NCBI GenBank assembly: GCA_937888725.1
Contig: CALARE010000005.1
Location: 1 to 64,000, forward strand
From: an uncultured Alphaproteobacteria bacterium
GTDB lineage: Bacteria > Pseudomonadota > Alphaproteobacteria > CAAHEQ01 > UBA3637
Direction: 5' to 3'
DNA: 64,000 nt
Under the pieces are notes generated by a model, which was not told the DNA's origin, made no database searches, and saw only the letters and a list, made by a program, of their open reading frames with translations. The translations under genes and the position numbers were made by a program. Shown here one piece after another: positions 52,781-61,600 of the stretch (position 1 is the stretch's first letter; each line of letters begins with the position of its first letter).

Positions 52781-53257
52781 TTATGCCCTTGTAAGAATTT
52801 TTTCTTCCTTTTTTGAGGTTGAGGCAACATTTTGAGAGTGGCTTGAAATTCTGCGTGGTTGTCTAATCTCTTTTTCATAAACAGCAAAAACATTAGAACC
52901 TTTTTCATTTTTAAAATAATCAATAAACATTTTGGGTTGTTCAATACTTTCCGAAGATATTTTTCCTGGGTTTGTTGTGGCAACGCCAATATCTCTATAA
53001 TGTGAAAACATTTTAGAAAAATGTTTTTGAGTGTCTTTTGGCATACAAACATGGCTATCATATTCCCCCCATGACCAATCAATCATACTCGTAGCCCATT
53101 TAGTGCACTCTTTTAATGCCTTGTTCGTTGGCGATTCGTTTTTTTCTTCTTCAGATAAGCTATCTAAATAACAGCCAACAGTGTTTAATTTTTTTATAAT
53201 TTCATTTAATTCTAGATTTTCTTGTTTTCTTGACGAAAATATATTAAAAATACTCAT
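52781..53257 (-). CDS. Paralog-array protein 1 (158 aa)
   Basis: Last gene of the array. Begins MSIFNIFSSRKQE, nearly the same as its neighbour (MSIFNIFSKNKEK), followed by a helix (LELNEIIKKLNTVGCYLDSL). The two shared blocks are HYRDIGVATTNPGKI (block 1, Ile and Pro conserved) and FIDYFKNEKGSNVFAVYEK (block 2), 13 residues apart. A Ser/Lys-rich tail (SSHSQNVASTSKKEEK) is unique to it. Soluble, no signal peptide. It has its own promoter (53293-53321), so it can be expressed apart from the others. Family unrecognised. Confidence 0.7.
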   Translation of the reverse strand: MSIFNIFSSRKQENLELNEIIKKLNTVGCYLDSLSEEEKNESPTNKALKECTKWATSMIDWSWGEYDSHVCMPKDTQKHFSKMFSHYRDIGVATTNPGKISSESIEQPKMFIDYFKNEKGSNVFAVYEKEIRQPRRISSHSQNVASTSKKEEKILTRA

Positions 53258-53292
53258 GTTAAAACTCCTTTACACAATATAACATTGTTCGT

Positions 53293-53321
53293 GTTATAAT
53301 TTATAAAGATATTTTTGTTAA
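53293..53321 (-). promoter_or_regulatory. Internal promoter of paralog-array gene 1
   Basis: TTAACA (53316-53321), 17-nt spacer, TATAAC (53293-53298) on the minus strand. ATAACA-CGAACAA-TGTTAT overlaps the -10 and start region as an inverted repeat, a possible regulator site. Confidence 0.5.
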
Positions 53322-53356
53322 TACTTTTTTTGTTTTTATTATTTTTGTTGTGTTAT

Positions 53357-53809
53357 TTATTCATTTGAATGATAGTTTTTATTTTTTATTATGGATTTTA
53401 TAACCCAATTTCCTCTCTCGTCAGTAGAAATTCTAAATGGTTTTTCCCAGTTTGCAATAAGTTCAGCACCTTCTTCTTTTGTAAAAAAATCAATGAACAG
53501 TTGAGGGTGGCGAACGGTTGCGGCTGAGAAACTTTGAGGATAAGAAATCGCATCCATAATAGCATCATAATGCTCAGACATGGTTTTAAAATGATCTTCT
53601 ACACTTTTTGTCGGGTAGCGAAAAAAATTATAGTGGCTTTTTAGAATTGTGCGTTTGTGGTTTATCAATTCCTTACATTCATCTATAGATATTCTCATTA
53701 GGGAATGAGGGTCATTTGATACGGATCTTCCTATTTTATCTAATTTATCAACAATAATTTCTAATTCCTTTTTTTCTTTGTTTTTTGAAAATATATTAAA
53801 AATACTCAT
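53357..53809 (-). CDS. Paralog-array protein 2 (150 aa)
   Basis: Starts MSIFNIFSKNKEK, shared with protein 1, then a helix (LEIIVDKLDKIGRS). Block 1 is HYDAIMDAISYPQSF, block 2 is FIDFFTKEEGAELIANWEK, 13 residues apart as in protein 1. The pair 1/2 is the most similar in the array, so likely the most recent duplication. Soluble, no signal peptide. The upstream gene ends 10 nt before its start, indicating co-transcription; ribosome-binding site AAGGAGA. Confidence 0.7.
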   Translation of the reverse strand: MSIFNIFSKNKEKKELEIIVDKLDKIGRSVSNDPHSLMRISIDECKELINHKRTILKSHYNFFRYPTKSVEDHFKTMSEHYDAIMDAISYPQSFSAATVRHPQLFIDFFTKEEGAELIANWEKPFRISTDERGNWVIKSIIKNKNYHSNE

Positions 53810-53819
53810 GGTGTTCTCC

Positions 53820-54368
53820 TTATAATATTCTTTGATTATTTTTTCCTTGAAGTTGCTTGATATTTCTTTTTGCTAAAACAACAGTTTTTATTCCTACTCC
53901 AAGTATAACTCCAGCAACAACAGCAGAAAAAGTTAACAATTTTTTTGTGGTTGAGCTTATCCCTTTTTGAGGGGTATTTGGCTCGATAAGATGATGAATG
54001 TGTACCTTTTCTTGATTCCAAGCTTTAAGAATAGATGAGCCGTTTCCCCTTGTAAAATAATTGATAAACCGTTTGCGTTCAGTTGAATTTAAATTGTAAC
54101 TATTTAACTTACCACTTAATGAAAGTTTTATTATATCCCAAAACTTTAATATTTCAACCTGCGAATTATTGATAGAAAGCGTATAATTTTGATCTTTTTC
54201 TAATGTTGTAATGGCGTTATCAGCTTGTTTTTTGCAATAGTCAATGTATTTTGATGTATTAAAAAGCTGTTTATTTGATTTAGATAAATTTTCAAGCTCT
54301 GAAACGATTGTTTCTAACTCCATATTGATATCTCGAGCTTTTTCAATGTTTGATGTAAATAATGCCAT
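53820..54368 (-). CDS. Paralog-array protein 3 with C-terminal membrane helix (182 aa)
   Basis: N-terminal helix (MELETIVSELENLSKSNKQL) as in the others, block 1 as FWDIIKLSLSGKLNS (Pro replaced) and block 2 as FINYFTRGNGSSILKAWNQ, 13 residues apart. Unlike its neighbours it continues into a membrane helix (residues about 146-168, LLTFSAVVAGVILGVGIKTV) with a basic end (KRNIKQL). This member could tether the family to the inner membrane. Ribosome-binding site AAGGAT. Upstream gap of 67 nt to protein 4. Confidence 0.7.
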   Translation of the reverse strand: MALFTSNIEKARDINMELETIVSELENLSKSNKQLFNTSKYIDYCKKQADNAITTLEKDQNYTLSINNSQVEILKFWDIIKLSLSGKLNSYNLNSTERKRFINYFTRGNGSSILKAWNQEKVHIHHLIEPNTPQKGISSTTKKLLTFSAVVAGVILGVGIKTVVLAKRNIKQLQGKNNQRIL

Positions 54369-54435
54369 TTATTTATCCTTTCTTATTATTTTTTTGGCAG
54401 TTATGTTTTTGACGAAATAATAAAACAAAAACGAC

Positions 54436-54852
54436 CTATTTTGTGTTTAAAAATTTTTGTTGAATCAAATGCGGTAAGACAGTCTGAAAATTTCTCTTTT
54501 CTACTTCTTTATAATAATGTTCACCTAAAAAGTGATACAAAATAGCATGTTGCTGTTTTTTTGTCAAAATTCCCTCATGCATGTGACGTATCACTTTTTG
54601 TGGAAAATTATACGAATCATAAATAGCCTTCCACTTTAAATATGTTGTTTGCATATCAGAGTTGTTTGAAACACTTGGATTCGCATATTGTTCATAAAAA
54701 CGCAGTTGGTCAAAGACTTTCTCTCTATTTTTTGAAATACTTTTCGCAATTTGTGCATTTTGCTGATTTGGCGAATCTTCTGATGTTGTTTTTATAAGGC
54801 GTTCCAGCGTAACTAAAATTAGCTGAATAAGTTCTTTTTTTTCTTTTGACAT
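54436..54852 (-). CDS. Paralog-array protein 4 (138 aa)
   Basis: Helical protein starting MSKEKKELIQLILVTLERLI. Block 1 is KWKAIYDSYNFPQKV, almost identical to that of protein 5 (KIRAIYDSYNDPINT), and block 2 is ILYHFLGEHYYKEVEKRNF, 19 residues later. Soluble, no signal peptide. Followed closely by the next array gene. The IYDSYN identity with protein 5 shows that these two share recent ancestry. Confidence 0.7.
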   Translation of the reverse strand: MSKEKKELIQLILVTLERLIKTTSEDSPNQQNAQIAKSISKNREKVFDQLRFYEQYANPSVSNNSDMQTTYLKWKAIYDSYNFPQKVIRHMHEGILTKKQQHAILYHFLGEHYYKEVEKRNFQTVLPHLIQQKFLNTK

Positions 54853-54862
54853 AATCGCACTC

Positions 54863-55009
54863 TTAGTTGTTAGCTTTTAATAAGTTCTGCGTAATAGCTT
54901 TTACTTCAATGGGACTAAGTGCTGGTTTCCCATTGAGAAAAATCTTGTAATGTGGCATCAATACGGGATAATAATTTGATAAGTTGTTTTTTTTATATTT
55001 AGCAAGCAT
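54863..55009 (-). CDS. Short array gene, possibly a truncated member (48 aa)
   Basis: Too short for most gene finders. ATG with AAAGGAAAT upstream, translating as MLAKYKKNNLSNYYPVLMPH then YKIFLNGKPALSPIEVKAIT. It lies between proteins 4 and 5 with 10-20 nt gaps, as expected for an operon member. PALSPIEVKAITQNLL recalls the segment before block 2 in protein 6 (LTSEERQDIIDTL), so it may be a decayed or minimal paralog. Weak. Confidence 0.45.
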   Translation of the reverse strand: MLAKYKKNNLSNYYPVLMPHYKIFLNGKPALSPIEVKAITQNLLKANN

Positions 55010-55028
55010 GTTATTTCCTTTTGTTGGG

Positions 55029-55541
55029 TTATTTAATTCGTTCTTTAAAAGCTTTAAAAAAAACTTTTTGTAGATTTAACGGTAATCTTTGAACCCCTTT
55101 TTGGATTTCGTGCGGCGTTAAGATGCAAGAAAGAGCAATCCATTTGTTTAAATTATCAGATTTATCCTGTGGAATGAGAGATTGAAGTTCTTCTTTTGTA
55201 AATAATTCCTTTCCCTCTCCTTTGGTAAAATGCTGAATAATAGCTCGCTTTTGTTCAGCACCATAACTGTTTAAATTTTTAAGGGTATTGATTGGGTCAT
55301 TATATGAATCATAAATGGCTCGAATTTTTGCAACTTCACCTCTTTTTTTTGTGCAAATTCTAGGATTAAAAGCGTTTAATGAGTCAGCTTTTATGTGGTA
55401 ATTATTCAAGTGTTGTAGATAATACTCTGCAGCACTTGTTTTTGCAAGGGCGGTGTTGCCGTTTTCATAAAACAAAATATCATTCTTGATGTTTGAAAGA
55501 AGGAAAAGTATCTTTTCGATTATGCTTATATTTTTTGTCAT
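55029..55541 (-). CDS. Paralog-array protein 5 (170 aa)
   Basis: Helical protein: MTKNISIIEKILFLLSNIKN, block 1 KIRAIYDSYNDPINT, block 2 IIQHFTKGEGKELFTKEEL 17 residues later, then an extra C-terminal helical domain (NKWIALSCILTPHEIQKGVQ, QKVFFKAFKERIK). The GEG in block 2 matches the consensus best of all members. Soluble, no signal peptide. Starts 11 nt after protein 6. Confidence 0.7.
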   Translation of the reverse strand: MTKNISIIEKILFLLSNIKNDILFYENGNTALAKTSAAEYYLQHLNNYHIKADSLNAFNPRICTKKRGEVAKIRAIYDSYNDPINTLKNLNSYGAEQKRAIIQHFTKGEGKELFTKEELQSLIPQDKSDNLNKWIALSCILTPHEIQKGVQRLPLNLQKVFFKAFKERIK

Positions 55542-55552
55542 TAGAATTCAAC

Positions 55553-56026
55553 TTAACAATTTGAAAGAGCTTGTCTTTTTTGTTCATATAAAAATTTTTT
55601 TTCATAGGGTTTTCCAATAATCGAATGAGGGAACCCTTTTCTTTGCGTTTTAAGTGCTTGTTCGAAGCTTAATTGGCAAATAAATTGACGACAAATTGGC
55701 GTTAGTGTATCGATAATGTCTTGTCTTTCCTCAGAGGTTAAATTTACTAATGTTGATACAAGATAAGATGGACAATGATAGATTTTGGTGATGTTTTTCC
55801 ATTTATTTAGTTGTCTAGCAAGTTCAGGTGTTTCACCTTCATTGACACGAATAGAAAGTTCTGTCATTCGCCAATTGTGAAAAGCTGTTTGTTGAAAATC
55901 AATAATAGGCAGATCTCTTTGAACACTTTTTTTTGATTTTGATAAGTATTTATGTGCTTGGTCAATTGTTTTTACAATACATTTGATTTTTGAAATTTCA
56001 ATTTCATCTTGACTTTTTGTACCCAT
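55553..56026 (-). CDS. Paralog-array protein 6, first gene of the operon (157 aa)
   Basis: Helical, basic protein. Block 1 is KWKNITKIYHCPSYL with the conserved W, I and P, block 2 is IIDTLTPICRQFICQLSFE 17 residues later; the Phe and Gly of block 2 are lost, so it is the most divergent member. Preceded by the best promoter in the array (56060-56088) and ribosome-binding site AAAGGGT. No signal peptide. Confidence 0.7.
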   Translation of the reverse strand: MGTKSQDEIEISKIKCIVKTIDQAHKYLSKSKKSVQRDLPIIDFQQTAFHNWRMTELSIRVNEGETPELARQLNKWKNITKIYHCPSYLVSTLVNLTSEERQDIIDTLTPICRQFICQLSFEQALKTQRKGFPHSIIGKPYEKKFLYEQKRQALSNC

Positions 56027-56059
56027 CTTTTACCCTTTCTGTAGCAAAAAAACACTTTT

Positions 56060-56088
56060 ATTTTAGCATGAATGGAGTTATTTGTCAA
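56060..56088 (-). promoter_or_regulatory. Main promoter of the paralog array
   Basis: TTGACA (56083-56088), 17-nt spacer, TAAAAT (56060-56065) on the minus strand, 34 nt before the first start codon. Confidence 0.65.
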
Positions 56089-56114
56089 ATGTTTTATTTA
56101 AAATGATTATTTTG

Positions 56115-56156
56115 CTAAAAAATAACCACCCTTAAATTTTTATGGGTGGTTATTTA
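56115..56156. terminator. Terminator of hsp20
   Basis: AATAACCACCC (56121-56131) pairs with GGGTGGTTATT (56144-56154), 11-bp stem, T-run on the minus strand. It insulates the paralog array from hsp20. Confidence 0.85.
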
Positions 56157-56184
56157 TCTTATTTTTTATAGATTTTATATGCTA

Positions 56185-56664
56185 TTATTTTTCTTTAATT
56201 TTGATTTTTTTTAGATTAGGTGTTTCTGTTTTTGTTTTGGGTATGTTAATTTTAAGCAATCCTTTGTCAAAGGAGGCAGAGACATTTTCATCATCAATAT
56301 CTGTGGGTAGAGCAATGGTGCGATTGATGAAACCGTAAGAGCGTTCTGAAAAATAGAATCCCTCATCATCTTTTTGTTCATGAGAATCTGTTTTTTCACC
56401 ACTAATTGTTAAATAACCATCTTTTGAAATGTGTAAATTAATATCATCTGCACTCATGCCAGGAAGTTCAGCTGTTATTTGTACATTTTTAGCGGTTTCA
56501 GAAATTTCAATATCTGGTTCTAAAAGATTTTCCATTTGCCCGAATTTTTCAAAAGGGGCTATATGTTTATCAAAAATGCGATTAATTTCATTTTGAATGG
56601 AATTAACTTCTTTGTGTCTCGCTTTTAGGTATTTTTTGTTATAAGGTGCTACTTTTTGTGACAT
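56185..56664 (-). CDS. Small heat-shock protein, Hsp20/alpha-crystallin family
   Basis: ATP-independent holdase, 159 aa. The alpha-crystallin domain runs from about residue 52: VQITAELPGMSADDINLHIS, GYLTISGEKTD, FYFSERSYGFINRTIALPTD and the conserved ASFDKGLLKINIPK. The N-terminal arm is typical in length. I start at 56664 where AAAGGAGA precedes ATG; a frame from 56694 adds ten residues. No ROSE-type thermosensor is visible in its short leader. Between two terminators, so a single-gene unit. Confidence 0.92.
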   Translation of the reverse strand: MSQKVAPYNKKYLKARHKEVNSIQNEINRIFDKHIAPFEKFGQMENLLEPDIEISETAKNVQITAELPGMSADDINLHISKDGYLTISGEKTDSHEQKDDEGFYFSERSYGFINRTIALPTDIDDENVSASFDKGLLKINIPKTKTETPNLKKIKIKEK

Positions 56665-56683
56665 AATTTTCTCCTTTAATTTA

Positions 56684-56722
56684 TAAAAAAACACTTATCA
56701 AAATTGTAGATAAGCATTTTTT
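56684..56722. terminator. Terminator of the second MsbA gene
   Basis: On the minus strand GCTTATC, loop, GATAAGT, then TTTTTTT (56693-56715 in stem and loop). Confidence 0.6.
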
Positions 56723-56751
56723 ATTTTTCTGCAAGGAAGGATAAACTTTAG

Positions 56752-58542
56752 TTATGTTTCTTTTTTTGATTTAAATTGAGCCATATAAAGTGCATGATAG
56801 GCTCCTTTTAATTCAAGAAGTTCAGTATGAGTGCCTTGTTCGATAAGGTTTCCCTCATTCACAACAATGATTTTATCGGCATTTTGAATTGTGGAAAGTC
56901 TGTGTGCAATGACAAAGACCGTTCTGTCATTCATTAAATTATCAATAGCTTGTTGAACAATCGCTTCTGATTTATTGTCAAGTGCTGATGTTGCCTCATC
57001 TAAGATAACAATGGGTGCATTTTTAACAAAGGCTCTTGCGATGGCAACGCGTTGTTTTTGTCCGCCAGAAAGAAGGACGCCTCTTTCCCCGATTTCTGTA
57101 TCCAATCCTTTAGGTAGTGTTGTGATAAATTCATCTAAACAGGCAGATTTTAGGGCTTGATTAATTTCATGATCCGTTGCCTCTGGCTTGCCAAGTAAAA
57201 TATTATCCCGAATAGTGCCTGCAAATAAGAAATTATCTTGAAAAACAATAGCAATTTGAGAACGTAGTGATTTAAGAGAAACATCTTTGATGCTGATGCC
57301 ATCAATTAAAATTTCACCTTGTGTGAGTTCGTAAAATCTAGGTAATAGATTGACGAGTGTTGTTTTGCCACCACCAGAGTTGCCGACAAGGGCGATCTTT
57401 TCCCCTTTATGAACAGTTAAATTTATATTGTTTAAAATGGTCTTTTTCCCATCATAGCTAAAAACAACATTTTTGTATTCAATTTTATGTTGAATTGGCT
57501 GTAGTTCGGGAGCATCTTTTTTTTCAGAAACACTCATTTTCATTTCTAAAAAGTCAAAAACCCGTTCAATTGCCATAAATGACATTTGTACTGATGTGAA
57601 GTTTTTCCCAATATTTTTAACGGGTGTATAAAGCATTAAAAGAGCGGTCATAAATGCAACAAAGTCACCACTTGTGATTTGATTGGACTTGATAAGATAG
57701 CTCCCATACCAAATCGTGCCTGCAATCCCAATAGAAATAATAATATGCATCATCGGTGAAAGCCAAGCGGTTCTTTGTGTATATTTGATTTGCAATTTAA
57801 ACATTTGCTTAAGAACATTTGAAAATTTTGAGCTTTGATGTTCTTCTAAATTGTAAGATGCAATCGTTTTAAGTCCTGCAAATGTTTCATTAAATGCTGT
57901 TAGAACAGCACCACCAGCAATAACAGTATTGCTCATAACTTCTTTAATTTTCTTGCGAATTTTTGTGAGTGGATATAAGGCTGAGCCAAGGACAATAATA
58001 GCAATAATAGCAAGTTGCCAAGATGTATAAAACAAAACACAAATAAGTGAGAGAGAGGAGAATATTCTTGTTGTAAATACTTTTAAATTATTTAGTAATC
58101 CAGAACAGGCAAGACTTGGGTCGCTATCGCATCTAAAAACGACAAACCCAGATGTATTTTTGTCAACAAAAGCAGATTCACAAGTGACAAGTTTTTGATA
58201 AACTTTTTGCTTGACGTGACTTGTGATTTTTCCGCCAACCCATGTGTTTAAATAAGAGGCGCCATATTCAAGTGCACTTTGAATAACTGTAAAGACAACA
58301 ATAAAAACAGGGATGGTAAAAAGTGGAAGATTGAAAGGCGTTTCCCCACCTTTTTCCATAATCACCGTATCCATAAATGGCTTGAGAGAAAGGGCAATAA
58401 CCGCATCCAATGACCCGATCGGAATGGTGATTAATGTTGCCATAAGAGCCCTAATCCAATAGGGTTTGATAAAGGGCCACATGCGAGAATAGTTTAATAC
58501 AAATAAGTTATTTTTAAATTTATTTTTGAGCTGTGTTTGCAT
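56752..58542 (-). CDS. MsbA-type ABC exporter (second paralog)
   Basis: A 596-aa half-transporter, closely similar along its whole length to the one at 2586-4364: helices in residues 1-315, Walker A GNSGGGKTT, signature LSGGQKQRVAIARAF, Walker B IVILDEATSALDNK, H-loop AHRLST. Differences cluster in the N-terminus and the linker near residue 345. A consensus promoter lies upstream, whereas the other copy is in an operon, so the two are regulated differently. Lipid A-core flippase is the best general guess; either copy could be the essential one. Confidence 0.9.
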   Translation of the reverse strand: MQTQLKNKFKNNLFVLNYSRMWPFIKPYWIRALMATLITIPIGSLDAVIALSLKPFMDTVIMEKGGETPFNLPLFTIPVFIVVFTVIQSALEYGASYLNTWVGGKITSHVKQKVYQKLVTCESAFVDKNTSGFVVFRCDSDPSLACSGLLNNLKVFTTRIFSSLSLICVLFYTSWQLAIIAIIVLGSALYPLTKIRKKIKEVMSNTVIAGGAVLTAFNETFAGLKTIASYNLEEHQSSKFSNVLKQMFKLQIKYTQRTAWLSPMMHIIISIGIAGTIWYGSYLIKSNQITSGDFVAFMTALLMLYTPVKNIGKNFTSVQMSFMAIERVFDFLEMKMSVSEKKDAPELQPIQHKIEYKNVVFSYDGKKTILNNINLTVHKGEKIALVGNSGGGKTTLVNLLPRFYELTQGEILIDGISIKDVSLKSLRSQIAIVFQDNFLFAGTIRDNILLGKPEATDHEINQALKSACLDEFITTLPKGLDTEIGERGVLLSGGQKQRVAIARAFVKNAPIVILDEATSALDNKSEAIVQQAIDNLMNDRTVFVIAHRLSTIQNADKIIVVNEGNLIEQGTHTELLELKGAYHALYMAQFKSKKET

Positions 58543-58564
58543 AATACCTCTTTTGTTCTTTTAT

Positions 58565-58593
58565 AGTTTAGTTAAAAGGAGTATTTTTGTCAA
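58565..58593 (-). promoter_or_regulatory. Promoter of the second MsbA gene
   Basis: TTGACA (58588-58593), 17-nt spacer, TAAACT (58565-58570) on the minus strand, 23 nt before the ATG. Confidence 0.6.
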
Positions 58594-58694
58594 TGTTCGG
58601 GCATTTTTAAATGAAGTTTTACATATCTTTTTGCTTGTAAATAAAAAAAAAGTGTGTTAGAAAAAATATAAAAGGGTCGTTTAAGAGGTGCGGG

Positions 58695-61600
58695 GTGCAA
58701 AAAGTTTATTTTTCATTACCTGTTTTTGCGGTGACAATGTTGGCTTTTGTGGCAAATGCAACAGAGGTTAATCTGCCAACGGCTGTCGTGTTAGATAAAA
58801 CAAGCTCTTATTATGATTCTGTATCCAATAAAATTACCTATGAAAATTCAAGTGATATCGTTGCAGGATCGGGTGGAAATACGGTTTTTGTGAATGCAAA
58901 AGATATTCCAGTTGATATTAAAAATACGGGGAATATATCAGCCCCAACAGGTGGTTTTGGTATTTATGGTCATACAACCCCAACAGTGGGTGCACCGATT
59001 TATATTGATAACCAAGGAACGATTGAAAGAATTCAATTGCAAGAGTTTGATGGTGTCACCATTTTTAACCAGTCAGAACAAGAAACGTCTGATGATTCTG
59101 AAACAGATACGGGAACTGATACTGGAACGGACACAGGAACAGATACACAAGCTGATGAAGAAAATACTGCTACTCAAGTTACGCCTGTTATAAAAGGGAG
59201 TATGTTGCTTGGAACAAATGCAATGGTTTCAAATTTTGGCGGTAGATTTGAAAATTTTGATGGAGATGATAAAAATAATACAATTGCATTTGCAAGTAAT
59301 GGTACGTTGCATAACGGTGCACAACCTATTGTTTCATCAATTAAGGATGAAGATGGGCATGAAACACTTGTTCAAACAGGGTTAAATATATTTGATTCTT
59401 CTATTACAACCGATAATATTATCTTTCTTGGAAATGGTTTTTTCTCTAATGCTTCAAAGGTTGACGTTCAATCTGTTAATATGGGGAATAATGCAACAAT
59501 TCGAAATGTGGTTGATCCCTATATTTCGAATGTTGGTGATGAAAATCTAGCTGGAAAGGTATTGCCAGATGGTGCAAATTTTAAAGCTGTCGATATTGAG
59601 GTTGGCAATAATTCAAATATTTTTAATGAAATGGGTGCGACGTTTGAAGCTGACCGCATTATAACTGGTGTAAATACAGTTATTACAAATGGAGCAAGTT
59701 ATTATTTTGATTATCTAAATCAGGTTGGAGTAACAACTGTTACAATTGATGGTGAATTAAATGATATACTTGAGGGGATAGAAGGTGTTTTGGGCGGTGT
59801 ATTGGGTGATTTAATATCATCACCAACAACTGAAACAACACCTAATTTAGGTATAACAACGAATACGACTTATTTCCCTGTTCCAAAAATTCCACATGCA
59901 TCGCAAATGAATGTTGAACAGCTTGTTATGGGTGAAAATTCAAGCTTGATTAATAATGGAAATAGCGTCTATCAAGGTAATACAATTGATTTTAAAGATT
60001 CGGGGCAATTAACTATACAAGCTGGTAGTGTTAATTTAACGGGCGATTTAACTTTTGAAAATAATGGTTCAATTCTTGTTTCAACAATTTATCAACCTTC
60101 CGTATATGTTCCACAACTAAAAGATTCAGCAGAGGATGAGAGTGGGACAGATGATACGACAGGTACCTTACCTGATGAAAATGGAACAGCTCAATCAAAT
60201 ATAATGACAATTGATGAAATAGATGATACGTTGGAAACAATTACGCCAGTCGCAGGGACATTAACACCTGAAGCAATTGATGTTTTGATGGGTGTACTAA
60301 GAGATGGGAGTGATTTATCTGAAGCTGAATTGGCACGTATTGAAGCTGAATTAAAAGCGGATAGTGAATTGAATCCTGATAAACAATATACAGCTGAAGA
60401 AATACAAAATATTATTAATGATGCAATTAATGGTGTTGGTGGTGGCACATCAGGAGGGGGATCTTCTGGTGGTTCAGATAGTGATACATCAGATGATGGA
60501 GATGGGGATGGCTCAGGCGGTGGGTCACAAATACCTGATGATAATCCGTCAGCAGGCACAGGTGCTCCAACTGTTCCAGATGAATTAAAAGATTATGTTG
60601 AATATAAAGAAGTTTTGTCTGGAACCTTTTATGATGCAAGTCTTAAAGCTGAAAATATAAAAATGGGAGATAATGGCAATATTACTGTAACAGGGGGTAC
60701 ACTCAATACAAAACGAATTGATATGGGTGATAATGCCGTTCTTACCATTCAATCAGCAGCCTATTCTTTAGGTGAAGGTGGCATGACAGATGGATCGGGT
60801 TCTGATTTGACGGATGGCGAGAAAGCTGATTTTATACTACCTAGTGTTTCTGTATCAGAAGGCATTTATTTGGGGAATTCTTCAACATTGAATCTTGATG
60901 ATAGGGCTTATCAAGATGGTGATGAAAAAATGGCCGTTATTTTAACTCCTTCAATTAATTTTAAAGCTGATGGTCGCATTGCGTTGAATGGTGATTTTAC
61001 ACTCTATGCCGATAGTGAAAAACAAACACTAGGACAAATTAATATGGCTGAACGAGGCTTTATTCAAGCCCTTGCAAAATTAAAAGCTGATATTACTTTA
61101 GGTTCGGATTCAAATGTATTATTGTCTAATCAGCAAGAAGAAGATGAAGACGGAGAAGATTCTTCTGCTGCTATTTGTAATCATTGTTATCAAGCTGGGA
61201 CGATTTTAGGTTCACTTAAAAAAGCTGAAGGAGCCAAAAATGTACACATTACTGTGGATGTGGATGAAGCTCATTTTGCAAAATTAGATGGTGATATTAA
61301 TGTTGATTCGATTTTGGTTGATGTTGGTTTGTTAGAAGCAGCTGGTGAGGTGAAAGGCAATATCTATTTAAATACGGATACAACATTCAGAGTAACAAGT
61401 TCATCCATTAAAGATGGTCCATTAATTATTTATGATCCAATTACTCGTCTTGATAATACAACAAATACAACTTTAGAAGTCTTGTTGAATAATAATGAAT
61501 TTTACAAGACAACCAATACAATTAATGTTGAAAATTTGATTGTTCATCAAGGCGGGATTGAAGTTAATAAACCTGTTTGGATTGATAATGTCAAATTGAA

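Noticed and set aside
59103..59150. CRISPR-like repeat
   Set aside because: Repeat units are contiguous and in frame; there are no spacers and no cas genes.
60031..60639. Minus-strand frames rich in His/Ser/Pro inside the autotransporter
   Set aside because: Antisense shadows of the repetitive passenger, no ribosome-binding sites.
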